From: Limnoperna fortunei
Taxonomy: Eukaryota; Mollusca; Bivalvia; Mytilida; Modiolidae
NCBI GenBank assembly: GCA_944474755.1
Contig: OX104125.1
Location: 49,835,346 to 49,899,345 of the forward strand
Length of the DNA stretch: 64,000 nt
Direction of reading: 5' to 3'
The notes under the pieces were generated by a model. That model was not told where the DNA came from. It made no database searches and saw only the letters and a list, made by a program, of their open reading frames with translations. Both the position numbers and the translations under genes were made by a program. This document shows, piece after piece, positions 54,516 to 64,000 of this stretch (position 1 is the first letter of the stretch; each line of letters starts with the position of its first letter).

Positions 54516-56115
54516 ACAGAATCTTCCAACTTATTAAATGTGACTTACTTTATCTTTATTATGCTGCTTCTGATCAATTTAAAATATATTGATTGACAAT
54601 CAGTTTATAAATCTGTTGAAAATAATGAAGCCCTGCAGTCTTTACGAATTTCATATGTTATCATATTCTTAGATGGATTACCTATTTAACATCTGGATTA
54701 TCAATTGATGGTTACTGTTTAAAGTCATATTTGATAACATGATTCTTTACAAATAGTAAAGGGAGTTAACTCTAACTCAAAATAGGATGAAGCAATTTTT
54801 CATGAACGCAAAATACCAATAATTAAACAGATCATCAGTATTACAATAAACAAAATGTTTTTGCATAGCTCGAATAGTAATTGACTAAATGGTATTAAAT
54901 ACCTAAAGAACTGCAGTATTATTGGTTGCTATTTAACTATAACTTAAAATTAAAGTAAATTCAGAGACAGGACAAGACATGACATTAAATTACAATTTAA
55001 TGTATACATAATTAACAAGTCGGTGGTTTTGAGTCCGCAGGTCCGCTCCTGATTTGGGAAGTGATTAACTGGAATCCTAGTCAACTCGTACCTCAACCAG
55101 CTCGTACCTTGAATAACTTGGTAGATTGAAAAGGAACACAATCTGAAAATTGCTGATATTATGTTAAACTAAAAAATAATTTATTATCACATTTATTGTC
55201 ATGATAGCACAAACAAAAACAAAGCAAGCAAACAAAACCATTAAACACGCGACAATTTAATAAACATGATGCATATCTCATAAGAAATATATTTTAAAAT
55301 CGGCGCTTATGCTTTTCTGGAAGGCTATAGGCTCTATTAACAGTCATATTATATATAGTTTAATATCATATTTGTATTTAATTTAGGTGAATTGTGAATT
55401 CGGTCCGTTCAAATGCCGCTAAAGTTGGCTGGCGGAGATCTCGTCGCTGGTATGTCCGACAACTTGAAAAATTCCGCCTGACTGGTATGAATTTCGAATA
55501 GGATCTCTGCTGCCGACTTCGGATGTAATCATTTCAGTTGTGTGGGTAGAAGAGCAGCTTCTTCTTGTACGTTTGGAAGGCTTCTCATCGCCAGATTTCT
55601 TGTTAATGCGACGATCAACATCGTTCTGTTTTTTTGTTTTTTTTGTTTTTGTTTTTTTTGTTTTTTTGTTTTTTTGTTTTTTTGTTTTTTTTTTTTTTTT
55701 TGCTTAGGACTTTTTTATGCCTGCTTATAAGAGGTTGATTTTATTTTAAAATAGAATATGATCTGCTAATCATGAGTGAGGGAAGCAGATATTTTCATGG
55801 CGAGGATCCCAAATTACTTTTAAAATGTGAATGTGTCTGAATAAAATTAGTTAACGACAGATTAAAATGACAAACCTTGGTATTTTTACTAAGATCAAAC
55901 CAGTGTTCCCCTTGTTTTATTGGACAGCACAGGTCGTTATATGCATGAGAAAAAATAAATTTTCAAATTCTTTTAAGTTGTATTATAAATCAGGCGTTAA
56001 TACCGACTCTTGTAGGAATTAAATACACCACTCACTGCTCGGGACCAACGCTGCATATACCAATCGTGGCCTGGGACCAACGATTCTACAAATCGAGAAA
56101 CATATGGTTATATTT
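54516..56115. other. Spacer with GC-richer block and T/G-rich tail
   Basis: 55385-55620 is noticeably more GC-rich and non-repetitive, then a (T)nG run spans 55625-55700. This looks like the end of a retroposed sequence, but I cannot name it. The rest is AT-rich. Confidence 0.35.
55625..55700. repeat. T-rich (TTTTTTTG)n simple repeat
   Basis: Runs of 4-9 T separated by single G, ending in T17. Simple repeat or retroposon tail. Confidence 0.9.
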
Positions 56116-56127
56116 TGTTGAAGAATG

Positions 56128-56385
56128 TTTGTTTGTTTGTTTGTTTTATGGTGTTTAACGCCAATTCAGCATTTTTCAGCTATATCATGGCGTCCAGTTT
56201 TTATTGGGGGAGGAAGCCGGAGAAAACCCCCGACCTGCGGTAGGAAAACTGGCAATCCTTGTCAATTAAGATTGGAGTCGAGAACACCCTGCCTGTAGTG
56301 AGAATCGAACCCGCAATCTCAGTGTTGACAGACCACGTGATCAAAATTAGACGAACTACCTTGACCACTCGGCCACCGAGGCCCC
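56128..56385 (-). mobile_element. SINE family 1, full-length
   Basis: Flanked by a perfect 12-bp duplication TGTTGAAGAATG (56116-56127, 56386-56397). Very close to the 18.8 kb copy, with a short deletion in the gtacccg region. Head ggggcctcggtggccgagtgg on the minus strand. Confidence 0.92.
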
Positions 56386-56439
56386 TGTTGAAGAATGAAA
56401 AACATGACAGTGTAAATGCCGTATACGCCGGGACAATAC

Positions 56440-56787
56440 TGTGAGGGTTCACAGTGCTCGACCTACAGAGCTGCCAAGTGCGTTCCTGGGTTGCGGATAG
56501 TGGAAACCCCCTTGGGGGGGGGTAATGTCATAAAGCCTGACTGCAGACCACAGTGGGTAACTTGTTTGCCACGCTCCTTGCACGAAAAAGATTTCTTTTG
56601 TTGATGTCGATAAGGGTAGGCACTTTTTAGCTGCTACAATATAGTCCAAATTTTCTGCCCAAACCCATGCCCGATATGTTTACAGTGGCATTCAAAATCC
56701 TTGTCATTTGGTCCATATTTCCTAAATTGATTTATTTGTTAGCTTGTCCTCGTCTCTGAATATAGCTGAAATACTGCTCGCTGGGCG

Positions 56788-56873
<86 letters not shown>

Positions 56874-56885
56874 CATCCATCCATC
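56440..56885 (+). mobile_element. SINE family 2 copy with long (ATCA)n tail
   Basis: Shares gcctgact/gcagaccac, gccacgctccttgcacg and the core gaatatagctgaaatactgc with 45226-45722. The tail is an ATCA microsatellite of more than 20 repeats (56786-56872) changing to CATC. It lies directly after a family 1 SINE. Confidence 0.8.
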
Positions 56886-57836
56886 CACGCTTCGCCGTTT
56901 ATTCAGCGTAAATCGACCCAAAGTCGTATTTATCCAATAATCTAACCAGCAATTGAAAACAACCCTTTAATAAATTACTAATATTTTAAAGTTATAACGA
57001 ATAAAAGAGTACGTGTCTATCCCAAAGAAGTTTTTCTTTGGGTTAAACTTCCTAAACATTTACCTGAACATTGCTTGACAATGTTTGTGTACATTTACTA
57101 GGGAGGCTAACACTGGAGTGTCGATTTTATCAATGAACCAATGAATGAAATAATCGCTTTCCTGAGTTTCAATCTTAGCAAACTTTCAATTATTACTAAC
57201 GTGCCGTCATTTCAGATTTTAAACACATTCAGTCAAGTCTGAGGAGTGTGATCAAGAGAGATAAATCCATGTATTCAGATTTTCAAAAACAATTTACACT
57301 ACCCGATTCCTGAACTTTGAAGGAACAAGAGACACTTTCAAATTCTGTTTACAAAGATAGAGGCATTTTTTGTCAAAACGACATTCCCAGTTTAGGGTAA
57401 ACTTAGTCACGTTAGTACGTTCAACAAAAAATATTAAAGTTAGACGCAGACTGGAAACCGTACATATTACATCAAACATAGAAGTTTTGAGACATTATAT
57501 AGACAAGGTATTATTAACTTACCGATAACGAGTCCTATCGTACTTGTTACTAAACGAGCAAAAAGACACCAAAAAAATATAGGAAAACAGGCTGAAGATT
57601 TAATTTGTGACTTACGATAATCAAATGAGCAGACTTTGATTACCAAATTTGGATGAATTGGCTGAAGTTTTATTTCACTTACTGCTATACGATAATGTCA
57701 GCTTCGACGTGCTTGCCTATTTAATTGGTTCAGAAAATATATTCCGAATTTCAATTCGCAGATATCTCTAACAGCCAAATTATTTCAGAAATAACACATT
57801 TTACTATAGAAGTGAGCTCTTTCTTATTTAGTATTC
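56886..57836. other. Spacer, nothing recognised
   Basis: No repeat match or coding signal in about 0.95 kb. Confidence 0.4.
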
Positions 57837-58073
57837 GTTTGTTTGAATGGTAATTAACACCAATTTTTCAGCATATCGTGGCGTCCAATTTTTTTTGCGG
57901 AGGAAGCCGGAGTACACGCAGACAACCTTAGTCCTTCGGCAGGAAAACTTGCAATCCTCGTCAAGATTGAAACCGAGCACACTTAACCCGCATTTAGGCT
58001 CAAACCCGAAACCTCAGACCACGTAATCAAAAGTAGATGAATAACTACCTTAACCACTCGGCAAATGGGGCCC
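57837..58073 (-). mobile_element. SINE family 1, diverged near full-length copy
   Basis: Modules recognisable throughout (gtttgtttgaatggtaattaac, ggaggaagccggagtac, ggcaggaaaacttgcaatcc, accactcggcaaatggggccc). Confidence 0.8.
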
Positions 58074-58506
58074 TTTGTTTATTTTCAAATATAACGAACT
58101 CTGATTTATATGCATTAACTCGTTTAGATGAGCCGTAGACACTTAGTCAAGTGACATAGAGTTAAAGTTCAAATCCGAAATCCCAAACTCTCGCGCACGA
58201 GATTTGGATGGGGTTGGAGGGTGGAGGTGTTAAGAGATATTTCTTTGATGTTATTGTATATTAAGTGTGCCTTGTTTATCTATTACCTGACACTTAACTT
58301 TGATGAAAGGTAAAAATCAAAGACCAATAAAAGACCTACATAATAAGCTGCGAAAATGTAAATTAAGATTATGATTTTCATACAAAAATTAGATTAAAAA
58401 AAACAGTATGTTTTAAAAAAATATATCTTAGTCAGTAAAAATCAGTCAGTGGTAAAAATGCAAGAGCAAACAGAAGAATAATAAATATCTAAAGTCACAA
58501 AATATA

Positions 58507-59332
58507 TTGAATGATTTTTTATTCATTTTGAGAAATAAAAATTTTCATGTAAAACTATTTTTAAAATGCAAGTTATATTTAGATACTACTTATAGAATGA
58601 AATTTAAAATACCTAGGATCTTATATGAGGAGGTTGATACTTTATCCGAGTGGGTAAAGGCCTTGAGGTCATTGATTGAAATAAGAATAAGTCGTTTAAG
58701 AAGGTTCATGAGTACTAAAGCATCATCAATTTTCAAAAATCTTGATGCTCTTAAAACGTTGTCCGACATTCATGACAAATATGTTGTTGTGCCAGCAGAT
58801 AAGGCCCCTAACAGCATCATTTTTATCTGCAAAAAACATTACATAGAGTGTTTAATTAATGAGTTAGGCATTGACAAATCACTAGGCAATCCTACTTACA
58901 TTCACTGCTCTTTCAAAAGAGGAGGTTATTGAAAATCACAAATTGGTATTGACATCCTCTGATCTCAAAATCAAAGTCGAAGATTGTGATCTCCCTTTAT
59001 TGTATTGGATTCCTAAACTTCACAAAAATCCATACAAACAGCGTTTCATAGCAGGATCGTCTAAGTGTACTACCAAAACACTATCGCAACTCCTGACCAC
59101 TATTTTAACAACAGTAAAAACGGGACTTCAAAAATACAATGACATTTTCTACTCCAGAAGTGGAATAAATGAAATGTGGATATTAAAAAATTCAAAAGAC
59201 CTGATAGACATCGTGAGGTCTGGATCTCTTTCAAATTGTAACATCATTAAAACATTTGATTTTTCGACACTCTATACGGCCATCCCTCATACGCAGCTTA
59301 AGACCAGACTAAAAGATCTTATAAGAAAAATA
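58507..59332 (+). pseudogene. RT element copy A, N-terminal part (Penelope-like or related), frameshifted
   Basis: First frame 58507-58932 has VVVPADKAPNSIIF; a 2-base loss near 58895 (seen by comparison with copy B) shifts the frame, and the protein continues at 58943 with LPLLYWIPKLHKNPYKQRF, AGSSKCTTKTLSQLL and the RT motif FDFSTLYTAIPH. Homology stops abruptly at 59329 where copy B begins. The remainder resumes at about 60863 as copy C. The IPKLHK and DFSTLYT motifs resemble Penelope-like RTs, but the clade is not certain. Confidence 0.78.
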
Positions 59333-60862
59333 GCAAAGAAAACCGACCGAACAACAAGAGCCAAAAGTCAAGGGACAGTTACAAATCCGGATATAGACAA
59401 AACGCAACACAAAAACCAAAAACACAAAAAACAGAAAGAGAGTAACCCGAACCCAATAAAAAAACATGGGTGCACTCAGGTGCTCCGGACGAGTAAGCAG
59501 TGCCTGCCTCTAATTAGACACCCGTCGAGTTACTCATTGTCATGTCTAGGGAAAAGTCAAATCCAGGAACAGGAATCACTACCTATGACTCCGCAAACAT
59601 GTCAGATCGTATTTGAGACACTGATTTCCCATAACGATCAATTAAGTCATGGTGACGACCATAGAATTTCTGGAGAGATAACATCAACCTAGGGGCAACA
59701 AACCCTTGTTTGAGTAGTTTAGCAGTCAACAACAGGGATCGGTCTAGAAAATCGGAATACCGATCGCAGGATCTAGAATAACGTATAAGTTGTGAAATGT
59801 ACACACTATACGCTGGAGCTGCTGGAATGTTGCTGTCGATGAACGGGATGTTGACAATTGGAAAGTTGAAGTCATCACGTTTGTCGTAGAGTCTAGTTTG
59901 TAGTTTTCCTGAGTATTTCTAGAAGTAGGTCAAGGTAAGAGGCTGAGCTTAGTGTATTGGTGGTGTCTTTAATTTCAAGCTCGCTAGGGTAAATTGAATG
60001 TAAATAGTCACCAAATTTAGCATTGTTGAGGGACAAAACATCAATATAGCGGAATGTTAAATTAAAGGTCTGGGCCAGTGTCTTTTCTTCTTCAGCAGGC
60101 CTTCTAGGAACTCAGCCTCATAAGAGTACAAAAACAGGTCGGCGAGGAGAGGAGCACAATTAGTACCCATTGGAATACCAACAGTCTGTTGAAAAACATG
60201 TCATCCAAACATGACGAATATATTGTCAATCAGAAAATCTAACAAATGACAGATTAGGTCTTCAGTATGTTTAGTAGTAGATTTAGAGTCATTAATGACG
60301 AAGTAAGTGCTGTCATGACTAATTACTAGGTATTTGTATCGTCTCTTTCCGTTGTTCTTGAAAAAGCGTTTTATAAGATCTTTAAGCCTAGTTTTAAGCT
60401 GGATATGAGGGATGGCCGTATAGAGTGTCGAAAAATCAAATGTTTTAATGCTGTTACAATGGGAAAGAGATCCAGACCTCAAAATGTCTATCAGATCTTT
60501 TGAATTTGTTAATATCCACATTTCATTTATTCCACTCCTGGAGTAAAAAGTGTCGCTATATTTTTGAAGCCCCGTTTTTACTGTTGTTAAAATAGTGGTC
60601 AGGAGTTGCGATAGTGTTTTGGTAGTACACTTAGACGATCCTGCTATAAAACGCTGTTTGTATGGATTTTTGTGAAGTTTTGGTATCCAATACAATAAGG
60701 GGAGATCACAATCTTCGACTTTGATGTTGAGACCAAAGGATGCCAATATCAATTTGTGATTTTCAATAATCGCATCTTTTGAAAGCGCAGTAAATGTGTA
60801 AGTAGGATTGCCAAGTGAACTGTCCATGCTTAACTCATTAATTAAACACTATGTAAAACGCT
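59333..60862 (-). pseudogene. RT element copy B, antisense insertion into copy A/C
   Basis: Read on the minus strand: 60827-60201 covers SLGNPTYTFTALSKD through FDFSTLYTAIPH to LLDFLIDNIFVMFG, then frames break. The catalytic strand near 60038-60055 reads RYIDVLS, one Asp short of the YIDD seen in copy C. The C-terminal part is at 59804-59583 (KFYGRHHDLIDRYGKSVSQ), followed by a 3' non-coding tail down to 59333 ending gtcggttttctttg. The 5' end is truncated. It splits copy A from copy C at a point inside the RT coding region. Confidence 0.8.
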
Positions 60863-61926
60863 GCTTTTTCAAGAAAAGGGAAAGAGATGATATAAATACC
60901 TGGTAATTAGTCATGATAGATCTTACTTCGTCATCAATGACTTCAAAGCTAATTCTAAATATACTGAAGACCAAATCTGTCACATGCATGTTAGATTTTC
61001 TGATTGACAACATATTCGTCATGTTTGGAGGACATGTTTTTCAACAGACTGTTGGTATTCTAATGGGTACTAATTGTGCTCCTCTCCTCGCCGACCTGTT
61101 TTTGTACTCCTATGAGGCTGAGTTCATAGAAGGCCTACTGAAAAAGAAAGAAAAGACTCTGGCCCAGACCATTAATTTCACATTCCACTATATTGATGAT
61201 GTTTTGTCCCTCAACAATGCTAAATTTGGTGACTATTTACATTCGATTTACCCTAGCAAGCTTGAAATTAAAGACACCACCAATACACTAAGATCAGCCT
61301 CTTACTTAGACCTACTTCTAATAATAGACTCGGGAAAACTACAAACTAGGCTCTACGACAAGCGTGATGACTTCAACTTTCCAATTGTCAACTTCCCGTT
61401 CATCGACAGCAACATTCCAGCAGCTCCAGCGTATGGTGTATACATTTCACAACTTATACGTTATTCTAGATCCTGCGATCGTTATTAAGATTTTCTAGAC
61501 CGATCAATGCTGTTGACTGCTAAACTACTCAAACAAGGGTTTGTTGTACCTAGGTTGATGTTATCTCTCCAGAAGTTCTATGGTCGGCACCACGACACAA
61601 TTGATCGTTATGGGAAATCAGTGTCTCAAATACGATCTGACATTTTCGCTGAGTCATAGTTAGTTTTTCCTATTCCTGGATTTGACTATTCCTGGATTTG
61701 ACTTTTACCTAGACAAGACAATGAGTAACTCGACGGGTGTCTAATTAGAGGCAGGCACTGCTTACTCGTCCGGAGCACCTGAGTGCACCCATGGTTTTTA
61801 TTTGGTTCGGGTTACTCTCTTTCTGTGTTTTATGTTTTTGATTTTTGTGTTGTGTTTGTCTATATCCGGATTTGTAACTGTCCCTTGGTTTTTGGCTCTT
61901 GTTGTTCGGTCGGTCGGTTTTCTTTC
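60863..61926 (+). pseudogene. RT element copy C, continuation of copy A with 3' tail
   Basis: Picks up where copy A stops (RT region after the DFSTLYT motif). The frame at 60913-61488 has FQQTVGILMGTNCAPLLAD, the catalytic HYIDDVLSLNN, SYLDLLLIIDSGKLQTRLYD and VYISQLIRYSRSCDRY, then a stop from a single base change where copy B reads Ser. Further coding traces run to 61659 (KFYGRHHDTIDRY). The tail 61660-61926 matches the reverse of 59333-59620. No endonuclease such as GIY-YIG was seen. Confidence 0.8.
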
Positions 61927-62302
61927 CTAATTCCTTAACATAAATTAAAAAAGCTAATTGAAATTTTGCAAAATGTAGTAATAATACAATAAAAAATAAT
62001 TCTGTTAAGTTAAAAAAATGTCATCACCAGTTTATATAGTTTTAAAAATCACAAAAGTGAATTAGTTCATAAATACGACTCTTCTTCTAACATTTTTGAG
62101 GCTTTTTTTAAGTGTGAAAATATTAAGTTCTTAACAATGTCTACACACATGAATGTTAGTTTTCCGTTTGTAATTACAAATCTTTTGAAAAAATTTTCGT
62201 TACTGTAAAATTATTTCAATGGAAATTGTAATTTGTCGGTATCTTTTCTTTGATCTTCCGACGATGCTCGACGGAAAGACACGATAACTGTCGATCTTAT
62301 CG

Positions 62303-62331
62303 CCCCCCCCCCCCCCCACACACACACACCA
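62303..62331. repeat. Poly-C/(CA)n simple repeat
   Basis: C15 followed by (AC)7. The matching place in the left arm (49190-49200) has a homopolymer too. Confidence 0.9.
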
Positions 62332-62704
62332 AAACCCCACAGAAACACGTGACTATGGGATTTTGATATGGTCATTAGGAAAGGTGAGGAAACACAAATA
62401 GTTCCAAGAATCAGGTCCAACATTTTGATTGAGGCAAATGCCAACAATTATATGGCACTTGTTTAATGGAATTGCTAGGTCCTCGCCTATGTAGACTATT
62501 TACATGGAAATAAATTTATTGTAAAATCCGATCACCGGATTTCAAACCAATATTTCAGAAACATGTACAATTTATGAAAAATTTATGGCATTTTACAACA
62601 GTTTACCTTTGAAATGGAGTATAAACTTGCGTACAAATGCAAGTAGCAGACGCATTATTACGTTTTCACTTGAATAGACCCAAATATTTCTGACCAAGTA
62701 GTTT

Positions 62705-63047
62705 GGCAATCTTTGTCAATTACCGTCTAAATGGGGTTTTTTTTGCGCGGTGATTAAATTTTCGCTATATTCGAGGTAAAAGTTGGAACGCGAAAATAAA
62801 AACGCGCGAAATATTGAGTCATTTGATAGAGTTATTTATGATGATTTCGGACCGCGAAAATTACATTACGCCAAAATAACCTCACACAGTTTTTTTTAAC
62901 AAAAACGCTTAATTTTTCCCACTCTAAAAACCACTTATACGGTATTATGGGAGTCGAGCACACCCTGCCCGCAGCCTAAGTGTGTGGTGACAGGGGCGTT
63001 ATTAATAGTAGCTGTATACCTACCTTAATCACTCGACCACAGAGGCC
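62705..63047 (-). mobile_element. SINE family 1 remnant split by a MITE
   Basis: SINE parts at 62705-62721 (ggcaatctttgtcaatt) and 62947-63047 (gggagtcgagcacaccctg, atcactcgaccacagaggccc) are interrupted by the 222-bp MITE. Confidence 0.75.
62722..62943. mobile_element. 222-bp MITE nested in a SINE
   Basis: Imperfect TIRs start ACCGTcTAAaTGG / ACCGTaTAAgTGG, flanked by a 3-bp ATT repeat (62719-62721, 62944-62946). The interior is rich in gcgaaaat/cgcgaaa words. A 3-bp duplication would suit PIF/Harbinger-type or similar elements, but three bases may be chance. Confidence 0.7.
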
Positions 63048-63225
63048 CAAACAGGGTAAACAATATAAATAGACACTCGTCCTTTGTTATAACTCTTTTT
63101 CAAGATTGCTACTCATCTCTTTACCGCAACCCAAAATGTAAGCTTAAGCTAAGGATAAACTCCCATTCATGTCTTCAGCTCTGCTGATTTTCCATTTAAG
63201 TAAAGGAGGCCTTCATATTTGAGTT

Positions 63226-63492
63226 AGGGGGCCTCGGTGGCCGAGTGGTCAAGGTAGTTCGTTTACTATTGATCACGTGGTCTGTCAACACTGAGATAGC
63301 GGGTTCGATTCTCACTGCAGCCAGGGTGTACTCGACTCCAATCTTAATTGACAACGATTGCCAGTTTTCCTACCGCAGGTCGGGCGTTTTCTCCGGGTAC
63401 TCCGGCTTCCTCCCCCAATAAAAACTGGACGCCATGATATAGCTGAAAAATTGCTGAAAGTGGCGTTAAACACCATCAAACAAACAAACAAA
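63226..63492 (+). mobile_element. SINE family 1, full-length reference copy
   Basis: 267 bp with a perfect 12-bp duplication CATATTTGAGTT (63214-63225, 63493-63504). In this orientation: tRNA-like head with A box tggccgagtggtcaagg at 63239-63255 and B box gcgggttcgattctc at 63299-63313, body, core ctgaaaaattgctgaaagtg followed by ggcgttaaacacc, then (CAAA)n. The head resembles Ser/Leu tRNA but has no clean cloverleaf, so it is not an active tRNA gene. Confidence 0.93.
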
Positions 63493-63504
63493 CATATTTG
63501 AGTT

Positions 63505-64000
63505 CAGAGCTTAAGAAGGGGCAAAACATTAAGTATGATAAATGTTAATGTTACAACGGTAATAAAACATGATATTTTTGAAAAGACAACAATGGTGTAT
63601 ACACAACAAAATAACTTTATAACTTCTTCTTAACACTAGAGATGATAACATTATATACAGATGTCCACTGTAACTATAAGCAACTAGACCTAGTGGTGTG
63701 TACCACACATACATATGTACAGCCATACACACACAAACAACCATACACTCAAATTGAACATACATGTATAATAAAATCATTTGTTGTATTATACTAGCCA
63801 ATTGGTTGTATATTATTAGCCATCTTGAAAAGAATAATAGCAAGAAAACACACTGAACTGACTTTCCTTATGAATCCCTGATATGAAATAAAGTACAAAA
63901 ATAACAAATTGCGGAAATATATTACTATTAGCTAAAAATTCTGTTTGTGGAAAAAAATCAATGGCCAAATGCAATAGAAAATGTCGAATTCAGCTAATAA
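63505..64000. other. Right edge, nothing recognised
   Basis: AT-rich with short CA-rich pieces (63700-63745). The 104-codon minus frame at 63843-63529 is repetitive in Tyr/Val/Met and has no domain signature. Confidence 0.4.

Larger units (their letters stand above)
58165..62350 (-). repeat. Right arm of the inverted duplication, carrying the RT-element nest
   Basis: Sequence at 58165-58410 and 61930-62350 is the reverse of 50200-49150. The two homologous parts are separated by about 3.5 kb of RT elements, so the retroelements inserted after the duplication. Confidence 0.78.

Noticed and set aside
55542..55730. 62-codon plus frame with Phe/Cys-rich end
   Set aside because: The hydrophobic end is translation of the (T)nG simple repeat.
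63226..63312. Functional tRNA gene
   Set aside because: A- and B-box sequences belong to a SINE head with target duplications and many sister copies; no clean cloverleaf or acceptor stem.

Overview
The window looks like nuclear DNA of a bivalve mollusc, possibly a mytilid mussel. It is AT-rich, its genes are split into phase-matched exons with GT/AG borders, and it is crowded with tRNA-derived SINEs, fold-back elements, minisatellites and decayed retroelements of the kind found in bivalve genomes. The species assignment is inference.

The left 27.7 kb is occupied by one multi-exon gene on the minus strand. I could follow about 14 exons whose splice phases agree: DZIP3-like HEPN exon (27651-26939), a 37-bp microexon (26699-26663), four single-exon I-set Ig domains (24600-24343, 21611-21351, 15146-14886, 13836-13579), three Roc GTPase exons (12493-12248, 11627-10914, 9115-8985), a COR exon (8088-6856), a second 37-bp microexon (3994-3958), a linker exon (3038-2907), one exon with two possible forms (1775-1522 or 1775-1748), and a terminal B-box plus NHL-like propeller exon (1209-339). 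Read as one gene it would encode roughly 1,730-1,800 residues plus an unseen N-terminus: HEPN, four Ig, Roc, COR, B-box, propeller. No signal peptide or membrane segment is visible, so an intracellular GTPase-type sensor or effector is the simplest reading. The HEPN exon keeps an RN-x4-H motif typical of HEPN ribonucleases. The Roc part keeps its P-loop, DxxGQ-type switch II and a TxMD G4 motif, and carries a long low-complexity insert with decapeptide repeats.

The introns are large and repeat-filled. The most striking repeat is a 76-bp minisatellite (18645-21350) whose unit is a copy of the last part of the second Ig exon together with its splice donor. About 32 decoy donors therefore lie directly downstream of the genuine one.

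The right 36 kb (27.7-64 kb) has no convincing host gene. It holds tandem arrays (161 bp at 36.4-37.4 kb, 46 bp at 46.8-47.8 kb, 58 bp at 51.55-54.5 kb), a hAT-like non-autonomous element (38062-38910), a Mutator-like MITE with 9-bp target duplications (41763-42370), a Jockey-type LINE RT fragment (43.5-44.0 kb), two SINE families with clear target site duplications, and a nest of dead RT elements in which one copy has inserted antisense into another (58.5-61.9 kb). That nest sits inside one arm of an old inverted duplication (49.15-50.2 kb versus 58.17-62.35 kb).
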